Assembly: GCA_016218495.1 (NCBI GenBank)
Contig: JACRDU010000123.1
Coordinates: 1-56,860 of the forward strand
Length of the DNA: 56,860 nt
Direction of reading: 5' to 3'
DNA from: Elusimicrobiota bacterium
GTDB taxonomy: Bacteria; Elusimicrobiota; Elusimicrobia; UBA1565
Both the position numbers and the translations under genes were made by a program. Below, piece by piece: positions 26,781 to 36,961 of this stretch. Numbering within the stretch: the first letter of the stretch is position 1; every line of letters starts with the position of its first letter. The notes below the pieces were generated by a model. That model did no database searches. It saw only the letters and a program-made list of their open reading frames with translations, and was not told the origin of the DNA.

Positions 26781-27170
26781 ATGAGATTCCTATTCGCCGC
26801 CCTTCCCGCCGCCCTTCCCACAGCCGCCGCCGCCTTCTCGATGGGCGGCCCCGGGATGGGTCCGGGCGCTCCCGGCGGCGGCATGGCCTCCGGCGCGCTC
26901 ATGGGGGCCGTCGCCGTGCTGGGCTGGTGGCTGCTCTCGAAGGTGCGCGGGGAGGCCGACAAGGCCCTGCTCTGGTCGGGACGCGTGCTCGGCTGGGTCC
27001 TGCTGCTGGGCGGCCTCTCGGGCTTCCTGTGCGCCAGCCTCTCCCATGCGGGCCGGGCCTGGAAGGCCTGCTCCTCCTTCGGGATGCACGGTCCTTCGGG
27101 CCCCGTCGCCCAGGCGCCGCTTCCGCCCGGCCACCCGCCGCTCGGCGAACAGCCCGGCCCCGGCCATTGA
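26781..27170 (+). CDS. Small Gly-rich membrane protein
   Basis: 129 aa. A strong SD (AAGGAGG) sits 5 bases before the ATG. Signal peptide or first span at 1-19 (FLFAALPAALPTAAAAF), a Gly/Met/Pro-rich loop, then two spans (ASGALMGAVAVLGWWLL and VLGWVLLLGGLSGFLCASL). Two or three Cys lie after the last span. Function unknown; it is followed after 39 bases by the Cys-repeat/polyglycine protein on the same strand. Confidence 0.6.
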   Translation: MRFLFAALPAALPTAAAAFSMGGPGMGPGAPGGGMASGALMGAVAVLGWWLLSKVRGEADKALLWSGRVLGWVLLLGGLSGFLCASLSHAGRAWKACSSFGMHGPSGPVAQAPLPPGHPPLGEQPGPGH

Positions 27171-27209
27171 CAGGCCGGGCCTGCGGACGCATCCTTGCGT
27201 TCGACGTCC

Positions 27210-28736
27210 ATGGGCCCGAAGATTCTCCTCCTCTGCGCCGGCTTGGCTTGCCTCGCCGCACGGAGCGGCGCGGCCGGCTTCGAGCATGACTTCATCGAGG
27301 TCGAGGAAGACGGGGACCGCCGGTTCTGCCTCAAGGACTGGGAATTCAAGCCCATCCTCGGCCCCGACGGCCGCCTGCTGGCCTGCCGTAAGAGCCCTCC
27401 CCGCATCCTGACCCGCGCTCCCTCCGGGAAATACCGTTTCGTCGAGCGCTGCGCGTTCGGCCAAGAAGAGAAGACCCTCCATTCCCCCCTGCCCGGAGAC
27501 AAGACCTGCCTGCCCGACGGGGAGGAGCCCAGGCTTTGGTCGCGCTTCGGTTCGATGGAGCCGGTAGAGGAATGTGAAGAGGGATTTTCTCCCGTCGTGA
27601 CGAACCGACCGGGCATGGGAGACAAGGCCTGCGTGGAGGGCGGGGAGGAACCTCCGCTGCTGCGCTGCCCCCAAGACAGCTACCCCATCGTCGTCAACCA
27701 GCCGCGGCCTGGGAAAGCCCGCTGCGAGAAGGTCGCAGGCGACGCGCATATCGAAAGCGACGGGACACCGCCGCAAGCAGGCGCTGGACCGATGAAGACG
27801 GCACAGAAACCAGCACCGCCCAAGCCTCCTGCCCCCAAACAGCCTCCAGCCAAGGCGCCGGGGGATGAGTCTGCGGGAGGGAACGGTGGTGGCGGCGGCG
27901 GTGGTGGCGGTGGCGGCGGCGGTGGCGGCGGCGGTGGCGGCGGTGGTGGCGGCGGTGGTGGCGGCGGCGGTGGCGGCGGTGGTGGCGGCGGCGGCGGAGA
28001 TTCCGGGGGCATGGGCCTGGCCGGCAGCATAGGCCGCTTCGCCGGCCAATACCAGCCCTCGAACGCCGGGAACTTCAACCCCGACGGGCGGACCCCTGTT
28101 CGCAGCGCACCCGCTGCCCCCGTCATCGCCTCGGCGGCCGGCGTCCCGTCCCAGGACATGCCGGGTCATGCCCGGCCCTACGACCCCTCCCGGACCGCGG
28201 CGCCCCGCTCGCAGCACCCCCGTCCCCTCGCAAGGCCTTCCGCCGGCTTCTCACCCGAGCCCCCTCCCCCGCAGGCTGGACCCGCCGCGAAGGACGGAGC
28301 AGAGCCACCGCCTCCCGGCTCGGCCTCCGGAGGCGGGGCGTTCGACGATCCCGCACCGGCCTTCCGGAACGCCCCTAAAGCACGCGGCGGCGCCGCGGCT
28401 GCCGCCCCGGGGGCATCGGCCGCCCCGCCCGCGGCTGCCGCAGGCTATCGCGGCCCGGATGGATTCGCGGAGACGGCCTCCGCCTCCCGCCCGGAGGCTT
28501 CCAGCGAGACCCCAGCCGCTCCGGTCACGAACAGATATCCGCCTGCCGGCGAACTCGTCGGGGGGGGCCTTGCGGCCGCGGACGCCGGGAAGGACTCCGC
28601 ACGGGACTACCGCCCCCTGCTCTTGCGGCTGGCGGCTCTGCTGGCCCTCATCTTCCTGATGTTCGCTACGCCCCTTCGCAGGCTGTTCGGCTTCAAGCAC
28701 GATTCCGACAATCCGTCCTCAGGAGCACCCCGATGA
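27210..28736 (+). CDS. Cys-repeat, polyglycine, C-terminally anchored membrane protein
   Basis: 508 aa, function unknown. Signal peptide MGPKILLLCAGLACLAARSGAAG. Residues about 75-185 contain three imperfect repeats of Cys-x(14-18)-Cys-x-DGEEP type (CAFGQEEK..., CEEGFSPVVTNRPG..., CPQDSYPIVVNQP...), a possible disulfide-bonded module. A run of 38 glycines and about 230 residues rich in Pro and Ala follow. Near residue 480 there is one membrane span (LLLRLAALLALIFLMF) and a basic tail, so most of the protein is outside. The ATG at 27210 is preferred over the TTG five codons upstream. The stop overlaps the next ATG. Confidence 0.65.
   Translation: MGPKILLLCAGLACLAARSGAAGFEHDFIEVEEDGDRRFCLKDWEFKPILGPDGRLLACRKSPPRILTRAPSGKYRFVERCAFGQEEKTLHSPLPGDKTCLPDGEEPRLWSRFGSMEPVEECEEGFSPVVTNRPGMGDKACVEGGEEPPLLRCPQDSYPIVVNQPRPGKARCEKVAGDAHIESDGTPPQAGAGPMKTAQKPAPPKPPAPKQPPAKAPGDESAGGNGGGGGGGGGGGGGGGGGGGGGGGGGGGGGGGGGGGGGGDSGGMGLAGSIGRFAGQYQPSNAGNFNPDGRTPVRSAPAAPVIASAAGVPSQDMPGHARPYDPSRTAAPRSQHPRPLARPSAGFSPEPPPPQAGPAAKDGAEPPPPGSASGGGAFDDPAPAFRNAPKARGGAAAAAPGASAAPPAAAAGYRGPDGFAETASASRPEASSETPAAPVTNRYPPAGELVGGGLAAADAGKDSARDYRPLLLRLAALLALIFLMFATPLRRLFGFKHDSDNPSSGAPR
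27885..27998 (+). repeat. GGN microsatellite encoding 38 consecutive glycines
   Basis: 114 bases made of GGT and GGC codons with a final GGA, in frame within the membrane protein gene at 27210-28736. The GGT/GGC order is irregular, giving 6- and 9-base sub-repeats. Slippage here in multiples of three would change linker length without breaking the frame. Confidence 0.9.
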
Positions 28737-29527
28737 CCGCAGCGATGACCGCCGTCCTCCTCTTGCTTTCAGCGGCCGCGCCGGCGCAGGCCGCCGCGCG
28801 CCGCCTCGTGCTGTTCGGGGGCGGAGACTACGCGCCCAGCGCGATGAAGCGCTTCGCGGACTGGTCGGGCGGGGCCGCGGGGCGCGTGCTCTTCATCCCC
28901 TGGGCCAGCGCCGAGCCCGACGACTACATCGCCGAATTCCAGGAGGCCCTGGGCAAGGATTCCCCGCCCACGCTCGAAATCGCTCCATCGACGGGCGCCC
29001 TTCCGGCGCGACGGGCCGAATTCTTCGCCCAGCTCTCCAGCGCCACAGCCGTGTTCTTCTGCGGCGGGGACCAGAACCGCATCGCCGAACTGCTCAACCG
29101 GGACGCCGAGATACGCGCCGCCCTGCACGCGAAGTACCAAGGCGGAGCGCTCTTCTCCGGGACCAGCGCCGGGACGGCCGTCATGTCCGAGGAGATGCTG
29201 ACCGGGGAGGGCGACTCGACGCTGCTGGATGGCCGGCAGGTGGGCACGGACCGCGGCCTCGGCCTGCTGTCGGATGTGATCCTGGACCAGCATTTCATCG
29301 AGCGCCAACGCGAGAACAGGCTCTTCGGCATCGTCCTGCATCGCCAAAAGCCGCTCGGGGTGGGCATCGACGCTCAGAGCGCGCTGGCGCTGGAGGACGA
29401 GCGCCGGGCCGAGGTCGTCGGCCCCGGGCAGGTCATGACGGTGCGCGCCGTCGGCGCGCACCGCCTGAACATCGAGCTGTTCGGCTACGGGGACCGCTTC
29501 GACCTCAAGGAGACCGGCCGCCCCTAG
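28733..29527 (+). CDS. Secreted cyanophycinase-like peptidase (family S51)
   Basis: 264 aa. Signal peptide at 1-20 (VLLLLSAAAPAQA). Cyanophycinase motifs: LVLFGGGDYAP, VFFCGGDQNRI, the nucleophile elbow FSGTSAGTAVMSE with S145, and GLGLLSDVILDQHFIERQRENR. The family is a class I glutamine amidotransferase-like serine peptidase; extracellular members degrade cyanophycin or related beta-Asp peptides. No cyanophycin synthetase is visible, so scavenging of external polymer or another isopeptide substrate is more likely. Its ATG overlaps the previous stop and its end overlaps the next minus-strand gene by 4 bases. Confidence 0.85.
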   Translation: MTAAMTAVLLLLSAAAPAQAAARRLVLFGGGDYAPSAMKRFADWSGGAAGRVLFIPWASAEPDDYIAEFQEALGKDSPPTLEIAPSTGALPARRAEFFAQLSSATAVFFCGGDQNRIAELLNRDAEIRAALHAKYQGGALFSGTSAGTAVMSEEMLTGEGDSTLLDGRQVGTDRGLGLLSDVILDQHFIERQRENRLFGIVLHRQKPLGVGIDAQSALALEDERRAEVVGPGQVMTVRAVGAHRLNIELFGYGDRFDLKETGRP

Positions 29528-30504
29528 TCGCAGCGCTGGATTTCGGGGATGATGGCCGGGACCTCGGCGGCGCAGGCCATCCCGCGCCAGGCCAGGGTCT
29601 CGGCGAACTCGGCGTCGAAGGCCTGCTGCCCCTTCTCCGCGCCGTCCTCGGCGGGAGCGGCGGCCGGGGCGCCCTCCTCCTTCTTCTCCCCCTTGCCGCC
29701 CTGGGCGTCCTTGCCGGCGAAGATGTTGTCTCCGCGGTCGCGGTGCCAGTTCTGGGAGATGGGAGTCCCTCCCTTGTTGCGCTGGTCCCGGGTGTCGTCG
29801 AGCGAATGCAGGAGCTCGTGGTCGAGCACCGCCGCGAAGAGCGGCCAGGGCATGCCGACGCGCAGTTCGATCTTCCGGATGCCCGAGGTGTAGAGGCCGT
29901 AGGTGTTCCCATCGGGCATCGGGGCCGACTCGATGGTCGGAAGCAGGCCGCCCTTCGCGGCCAGCCCCTGGCGGATGTAGGCCACATGCTCCCGGACCAC
30001 CTCCCCCCCTCCCTTGTGGCGCGCCGCCGTCCAGAGGTACTGTGCCACCGGTTCGCGTATCTCGGGGGTCAGGACGCGGGAATTGACGAACGCCTGGATC
30101 TCCTTGCGCAGGCGCTCCTCCTCTTCGTCGACGCGTCCCTGCTTCTTGGCGGCCACGGGACCGGCGGCGGGCAGGGCGGGGACCTCGGCCGAGGCCCGCG
30201 GGCCGGCGCTGCCGGAGAGGTCCTGCAAGGCGGCCGCCCGTCGGGCCTGGGAACGCCGCGCGGACTCCTGACGGGTGCGCGACAGCTCCTCGAGGCGGCG
30301 CTCGTTCTCGCGGGTCTCGTCCATGAGCCCGACGATGCGCTTCCAGTTCTTCTTGTCGTTGCCGCTGAGCCGCGAGAGTTGACGGAAGTCTTCCGCGGTG
30401 ACGCTCTCCTTGTCCGCACCGCCCCAGCCGGCCCGGGCGTCCGTGCTGATCAAAAGCGCCCCCGCGCCCGCGGCGATGAGGGAAAGGATGGGGAATCTAT
30501 TCAT
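29524..30504 (-). CDS. Secreted putative zinc metallopeptidase (HExxH)
   Basis: 326 aa. Signal peptide at 1-25 ending STDARA. A helical, charged region (residues 30-130) is followed by a domain with FAAVLDHELLHSLDD, giving H229-E230-x-x-H233, the zinc motif of gluzincin-type peptidases. A later Glu in FDAEFAETLAWRG could be the third ligand. The Ala/Glu-rich insert before it is disordered. No family name can be given. GGAGG 5 bases before the ATG at 30504 fixes the start. Confidence 0.6.
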   Translation of the reverse strand: MNRFPILSLIAAGAGALLISTDARAGWGGADKESVTAEDFRQLSRLSGNDKKNWKRIVGLMDETRENERRLEELSRTRQESARRSQARRAAALQDLSGSAGPRASAEVPALPAAGPVAAKKQGRVDEEEERLRKEIQAFVNSRVLTPEIREPVAQYLWTAARHKGGGEVVREHVAYIRQGLAAKGGLLPTIESAPMPDGNTYGLYTSGIRKIELRVGMPWPLFAAVLDHELLHSLDDTRDQRNKGGTPISQNWHRDRGDNIFAGKDAQGGKGEKKEEGAPAAAPAEDGAEKGQQAFDAEFAETLAWRGMACAAEVPAIIPEIQRCD

Positions 30505-30604
30505 GGCCACCTCCGGGGATAGGATAGCGGCGGGCGGGGTGGGATTGGCAGTGCCTGGAGGCCCCGGTGCGGCTGGGGCGTCGGCCCTATGAACTTCCCA
30601 GGTC

Positions 30605-31171
30605 CTAGAAGAGCTTGCCGATGAGGTGGCCGAGCAGGCCGCCCACGGCCGCGCCGATGAGGCCGCCGATGGGTCCGCCGAGGAAGGTGCCGATGATGCT
30701 GCCGGCCGAGATGCCCAAAGCGGTGCCCGGGTCGTCTTTCATGTAGAAATGGGTGGCGGCCAGGCCCACGGCCGCGCCGGCCAGCCCCGCGAACATCCCG
30801 CCGAAGAGGGCTCCCTGCAGGAAGCCCAGCCCGCCGCCGGCGGCGTACATGGCCCACTTGGGCAGGATGGTCTTCTTCCCCGACGCCGGCAGGTTGGGCG
30901 CGGGCGGGGCGATGGGCCCGCTCTGGGAGAGGCCCGGGGCGGCATAGAGGTTGGTGCGCCGGGCGGCAGCCTCGGAACCCTGTACGGCCGCCGGGGCGGC
31001 GCGGTTCCCTTCGAAGACGGCGCCGGAGGACTCGGCGGCCGCCTCGGAGGAATACGCGGCCGCCCCGTTGCGGCCGGCCAGGCCGGCGGCGTCGAGCTGG
31101 GCCGACGCCCCGGCGTGCGCCCCCGTCGCAAGAGGAATCGCGAGGGAAGCCAGGAGGAGGATGCGCGTCAC
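30605..31171 (-). CDS. Secreted/membrane protein with glycine-zipper region
   Basis: 188 aa. Signal peptide MTRILLLASLAIPLATGAHA, an 80-residue Ala/Ser/Gly-rich linker, then two or three hydrophobic helices full of GxxxG patterns (GGGLGFLQGALFGGMFAGLA, ALGISAGSIIGTFLGG, LIGAAVGGLLGHLIGKLF). Glycine zippers of this kind occur in small outer-membrane and pore-forming proteins. No family or partner recognised. The 94 bases between it and the metallopeptidase gene show nothing clear. Confidence 0.6.
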   Translation of the reverse strand: MTRILLLASLAIPLATGAHAGASAQLDAAGLAGRNGAAAYSSEAAAESSGAVFEGNRAAPAAVQGSEAAARRTNLYAAPGLSQSGPIAPPAPNLPASGKKTILPKWAMYAAGGGLGFLQGALFGGMFAGLAGAAVGLAATHFYMKDDPGTALGISAGSIIGTFLGGPIGGLIGAAVGGLLGHLIGKLF

Positions 31172-31281
31172 ACCCTCAGGATAGCGGGATGCCTGAAAAA
31201 ACCCTGGGGCAAGGGGCCTAGGCTGCGCTGGGCCCCCTGGCCGGTGTCATTGCGGTCACAAGTTCGCTACAAGACCTTCTC

Positions 31282-32298
31282 ATGCACTGGCGCACCCTGG
31301 CGCTGACGTTCGTCCTCCTCGCACGGTGGGCTCCCTGCGCGGCGGAGGTGAAGCCCAAGCCCTACCTGATGGCCTCGATGGGCGACTCCATCACTGCGGC
31401 CCTCTTCGGGGGGACCGTGTTGACCACGAGCACCCAGGCCTTCGTCACGATGGACGACGTGGAGTCGGCCTTCCTGGGCTCGCGCCTGTTCGAGAAGAAG
31501 TACACCTTGTCCTGGTCGTCGGGCAAGGACATCCCCTCCCACTTCGTCCAGCTCCGCGACTACCTCAAAGCCAAGGAAGGCGCCGAGCTCGAGGTCCTCA
31601 ACACGGCCACGACCGGCAACAAGGCCGAAGACCTCATCGCACAGGCCCGCGCGGTATCCGCCGCGATGGCCAGCGGGAACTACCGGGGCCTCAAATACGC
31701 GACCATCCTGATCGGCGCCAACGACGTCTGCTTCGGCGGAGGCCCCACCGGGACGCCCGACGGCGTGATGCGCGACTCGCTGAAGGCCGCCCTGGGCCTC
31801 CTGGCCTCCATCCCCCAGGACGAGCCGGTCCGCGTCTTCGTGTCCGCCATGCCCAACGTCCCCGCCCTGGGCGACCCGGCCATCCGAGAGACCCCGTTCC
31901 TCTTCGACATCACCTGCGGCATGCTCTGGAGCAGGCTGGGCATCTGCCAGCCCATCCTGGCCTGGAAGAACCCGGACGAGTACCGGGCCCGGACCGAACT
32001 CCTCGCGCGCAAGAACGCCGCCCTGCGCCAAGCCCTCGTGGAGGCGGCGGCCGAGAACCCGAACCTGCGGGTCGCCTACTCCGACAGCGTCTTCCTCGAG
32101 CCGCTCAAGCGCGGCAACCTGGCCGCCGACTGCTTCCACCCCAACAAGGACACCCAGACGCGCATCGGCGTGGAGCTCTGGAAGGAGCAGCCCTGGTTCC
32201 CCCCCTCCGGCGAGCAGGCCCTGGAGCGGACCCGCGCCGCCGTCTCCCGGGCGCGGGAGACCGTCGAGGAACGCCTCGAGGCCCCGACCGGGCTCTGA
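31282..32298 (+). CDS. Secreted SGNH/GDSL hydrolase
   Basis: 338 aa. Signal peptide at 1-21. SGNH blocks: MASMGDSIT with nucleophile S36 (block I), TATTGNKAEDL with Gly/Asn (block II), LIGANDVC with Asn (block III), and DCFHPN with D283 and H286 (block V). These enzymes hydrolyse esters of lipids or sugar acetates. The eukaryotic phospholipase B-like insert spacing suggests a lipase-type member, but substrate is open. Divergent from the glycine-zipper gene across 110 bases with no strong promoter seen by eye. Confidence 0.87.
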   Translation: MHWRTLALTFVLLARWAPCAAEVKPKPYLMASMGDSITAALFGGTVLTTSTQAFVTMDDVESAFLGSRLFEKKYTLSWSSGKDIPSHFVQLRDYLKAKEGAELEVLNTATTGNKAEDLIAQARAVSAAMASGNYRGLKYATILIGANDVCFGGGPTGTPDGVMRDSLKAALGLLASIPQDEPVRVFVSAMPNVPALGDPAIRETPFLFDITCGMLWSRLGICQPILAWKNPDEYRARTELLARKNAALRQALVEAAAENPNLRVAYSDSVFLEPLKRGNLAADCFHPNKDTQTRIGVELWKEQPWFPPSGEQALERTRAAVSRARETVEERLEAPTGL

Positions 32299-32338
32299 CA
32301 GGGTTGCGCGCCGCCCCGACCCGGTCTATACTCCGGTG

Positions 32339-32694
32339 ATGGGAGCGCTGTCCGAGGCCGTCGAGCTGTCCGGCCAGAGCGAGGAAGCCCTGCTGCGCTT
32401 CCTGGCCACCTTCCTCGCCACGGCCTTCCACGTGCCGGCCACCGACGCCGGCGGCGTCCCGAAGCCCCTGATAGTCCCCGTCGAGGGCCAGCCCTCCGCC
32501 GTGGCCTACGCGACGCGCGAGGTGGTCAAGGAGGAGCTCCCCACCGGCGCCGTCCTCACCGGCATGTCCGGCGACGCGCTGGTGAAGGCCCTCCCACCCG
32601 AGGACGGCGTGGGCATCCTGCTCATCACCGAGGACGGCGCCGCCATGCCGCTGGGCGCCGACATGGTGCGCATCATGCGCGTCTGCGCCGAGCG

Positions 32695-32704
<10 letters not shown>
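32339..32704 (+). CDS. Small hypothetical protein, possibly SseB-like
   Basis: 121 aa, no signal peptide or span. The middle (LIVPVEGQPSAVAYATREVV, GDALVKALPPEDGVGILLI, DGAAMPLGADMV) loosely resembles the SseB N-terminal domain; this is a weak match by eye. The start may be the ATG at 32339 or the GTG one codon earlier. It overlaps the kinase gene by 10 bases, so it may work with the kinase. Confidence 0.45.
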
Positions 32705-34854
<2,150 letters not shown>

Positions 34855-34875
34855 ACCTCATTTATTAAGGAAGCG

Positions 34876-34907
34876 CCTGGCCGTTCTGTTGCTATGAAAA
34901 GGCCAGG
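34876..34907 (+). promoter_or_regulatory. Stem-loop in the leader of the por operon
   Basis: CCTGGCC (34876-34882) and GGCCAGG (34901-34907) can pair around an 18-base loop, ending just before the SD (GGGGGAGG) of the first por gene. It could end transcription of the kinase gene or mask the SD; no T tract follows, which argues against a simple terminator. Confidence 0.35.
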
Positions 34908-34916
34908 GGGAGGCCT

Positions 34917-35492
34917 ATGCTCGAAATCCGATTCCACGGGCGCGGCGGTCAGGGGACCGTCCTCGCCGCCAAGATGCTCGCCGACGCCGTGCTCCGCTCG
35001 GGACGCGGAGAATGCATGGCCATCCCGGAGTTCGGCGTCGAACGGCGCGGCGCGCCGGTCCTCGCCTACGCGCGCATCTCCGACAAGCCCATCCGCGTGC
35101 GCTCGCGCATCTACGCCCCGGACGCCGTCGTCGTCCTCGACCCGGTCTTCGCGGCCTCGGAGGGCGTCGTGCATGGCCTCAAGCCCGGCGGCACCGTCAT
35201 CGTAAACTCGGAGAAGAGCGCCGAAGAGCTCTCGGCGCTGCGCCCGGGGTTCCGCTGGGTGCCCGTGCCGGCCAAGGCCATCGCCCTCAAGCACGGCCTG
35301 GGATCGCAGACCAGCCCGATGGTCAACACCGCCATCTGCGGCGCCATGGTGGCCGGGCTCGGCGTGGCCGACATCGAGTCTCTGGAGAAGGCCGTGCGCG
35401 AGGCCGTGCCGGTGAAGGTGGAGCAGAACATCGCCGCCGCGCGCGAGGCCTACGAGGCCGTGAAAGGGAGGCTGCATGCCGCGGCTCACTGA
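34917..35492 (+). CDS. 2-oxoacid:ferredoxin oxidoreductase, gamma subunit
   Basis: 191 aa. N-terminus LEIRFHGRGGQGTVLAAKML is the gamma-subunit signature, followed by GVERRGAPVLAYARIS and the late segment MVNTAICGAMVAGLG. With delta, alpha and beta it forms a TPP and iron-sulfur enzyme that oxidatively decarboxylates a 2-oxoacid to acyl-CoA and reduces ferredoxin. Pyruvate is the usual substrate of the four-subunit form; 2-oxoisovalerate or another acid is possible. A strong SD precedes the ATG. The 3' end overlaps the delta gene by 17 bases. Confidence 0.9.
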   Translation: MLEIRFHGRGGQGTVLAAKMLADAVLRSGRGECMAIPEFGVERRGAPVLAYARISDKPIRVRSRIYAPDAVVVLDPVFAASEGVVHGLKPGGTVIVNSEKSAEELSALRPGFRWVPVPAKAIALKHGLGSQTSPMVNTAICGAMVAGLGVADIESLEKAVREAVPVKVEQNIAAAREAYEAVKGRLHAAAH

Positions 35493-35757
35493 AGACCCCC
35501 TGAAGACCCCGCTCATCATCGCCGGCGGCAAGCCGATGTCGGCCAACAAGACCGGCAACTGGCGCAGCGCCCGCCCGGTCATCCACGAGGAGAAGTGCAC
35601 CGGGTGCATGATCTGCTGGAAGTTCTGCCCCGAGGCCTGCGTGACCATCGAGGGCGAGCTGCCGAAGATCCACATGGACTGGTGCAAGGGCTGCGCCGTG
35701 TGCGTGCAGGAATGCCCGGTCGACGCGATCACCCTGGAGAACGAGGAGGCGCCATGA
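35476..35757 (+). CDS. 2-oxoacid:ferredoxin oxidoreductase, delta (ferredoxin-like) subunit
   Basis: 93 aa with two [4Fe-4S] motifs: CTGCMICWKFCP and CKGCAVCVQECP. It carries electrons from the TPP site to external ferredoxin. The N-terminal 35 residues are the usual delta extension. The TGA shares bases with the ATG of an 18-codon micro-ORF (ATGA at 35754-35757). Confidence 0.93.
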   Translation: MPRLTEDPLKTPLIIAGGKPMSANKTGNWRSARPVIHEEKCTGCMICWKFCPEACVTIEGELPKIHMDWCKGCAVCVQECPVDAITLENEEAP

Positions 35758-35810
35758 CCGAGCATAGCGCAGGGAATGGTCGTCCGCATGTGCGCAGGGG
35801 GCGACCATGA
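35754..35810 (+). CDS. 18-codon micro-ORF bridging the delta and alpha genes
   Basis: Reads MTEHSAGNGRPHVRRGRP. It starts in an ATGA overlapping the delta stop and stops in an ATGA overlapping the alpha start (35807-35810), so it links both genes without a gap. A strong GAGGAGG lies before its ATG. The peptide is basic and unlike any domain I know. It may exist only to carry ribosomes from delta to alpha, or it may be a leader whose translation is regulated. Confidence 0.45.
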   Translation: MTEHSAGNGRPHVRRGRP

Positions 35811-36961
35811 AGAAGACCCTCATGGGCAACCACGCCGCCGCGGTGGCGGTGAGGCTGGCCCGCACCGAGGTGGTGGCGGCCTATCCGATCACCCCCCAGA
35901 CCCAGGTCGTCGAGGCCCTGGCCGAGATGAAAGCCTCCGGCGAGTTCGCCGGCCGCTTCGTGAAGGTCGAGTCCGAGCATTCCGCGATGGCCTGCCTGGT
36001 CGGCGCCGCGCAGACCGGGGTGCGCTGCTTCACCGCCACCTCGTCGCAGGGGCTGGCCTACATGCACGAGATGCTGCACTGGGCCGCCGGGGCGCGCCTC
36101 CCCATCGTGATGGCCGAGGTCAACCGGGCGCTGGGCGCCCCGTGGATCCTGTGGACCGACCAGACCGACTCGCTGGCGCAGCGCGACACCGGCTGGCTGC
36201 AGTTCTACTGCTCGTCGAACCAGGAGATCCTCGACACGACCCTGCTCGCCTTCAAGGTCGCCGAGGAGCTCAGCCTGCCGGTCATGGTCAACTACGACGG
36301 CTTCACGCTGTCGCACACCTACGAGCCGGTCGACGTGCCCGCGCAGGAGCTCGTCGACAGGTTCCTCCCGAAGCACGACTTCGCGCTGGCGCTCGACCTG
36401 GCCGACCCCAAGGCCTTCTCCGCCCTGCCCAAGCCCCAGGAGTACTTCCGCCTGCGCCGGCGCATGGCGGCCGACATGGGGCGGGCGCACCAGGTCATAG
36501 CCTCCGTCGAGGACGAGTTCGCCCGCCTCTTCGGACGCAGCTACAGCGCCGTCGAGGCCTACAAGGCCGACGACGCCGACGCCCTGCTGGTGACGACCGG
36601 CGCGCCGGCCTCCACCGCGCTCGACGCCGTCGACGAGCTGCGCAAGGAGGGCTTCAAGGCCGGCAACCTGCGCATCCGCCAGTTCCGGCCGTTCCCGGCC
36701 GAGGCGCTCCGGGCCTACGCCCGGCCCGGGCGGAACCTGGTCGTGGTGGACCGCAACTTCTCGATGGGCCAGGAAGGCATCTTCTGCGAGGAGCTCAAGT
36801 CGGCCCTCTACCCGCTCAAGGAGAGGCCCCAGGTGTTCGGGACGGTGGCCGGCCTGGGCGGCGGCGACATCACCGTCGAGCTCCTCAAGGAAATCTGGCT
36901 CGACGCCAAGCAGGGCCGCGGCGACGCCCTGCAGCCCGTCTGGATGGAGGATGCCCGGTGA
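35807..36961 (+). CDS. 2-oxoacid:ferredoxin oxidoreductase, alpha subunit
   Basis: 384 aa. Pyrimidine-binding TPP domain and transketolase C-terminal-like domain: NHAAAVAVRLARTEVVAAYPITPQT, then VESEHSAMACLVGAA, FTATSSQGLAYMHEM, VDRNFSMGQEGIFCEELKS. YPITPQT and the ESEHSA Glu are family markers for activating TPP. Length fits separate alpha subunits of the four-part enzyme. The TGA overlaps the beta GTG. Confidence 0.93.
   Translation: MKKTLMGNHAAAVAVRLARTEVVAAYPITPQTQVVEALAEMKASGEFAGRFVKVESEHSAMACLVGAAQTGVRCFTATSSQGLAYMHEMLHWAAGARLPIVMAEVNRALGAPWILWTDQTDSLAQRDTGWLQFYCSSNQEILDTTLLAFKVAEELSLPVMVNYDGFTLSHTYEPVDVPAQELVDRFLPKHDFALALDLADPKAFSALPKPQEYFRLRRRMAADMGRAHQVIASVEDEFARLFGRSYSAVEAYKADDADALLVTTGAPASTALDAVDELRKEGFKAGNLRIRQFRPFPAEALRAYARPGRNLVVVDRNFSMGQEGIFCEELKSALYPLKERPQVFGTVAGLGGGDITVELLKEIWLDAKQGRGDALQPVWMEDAR

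Noticed and set aside
27680-28159. Minus-strand frame with a long polyproline run
   Set aside because: It is the complement of the polyglycine microsatellite in a signal-peptide-bearing gene; not a gene.
28733-29527. Cyanophycin storage by this organism
   Set aside because: Only a secreted cyanophycinase-like peptidase is present and no cyanophycin synthetase; a scavenging role is more likely.
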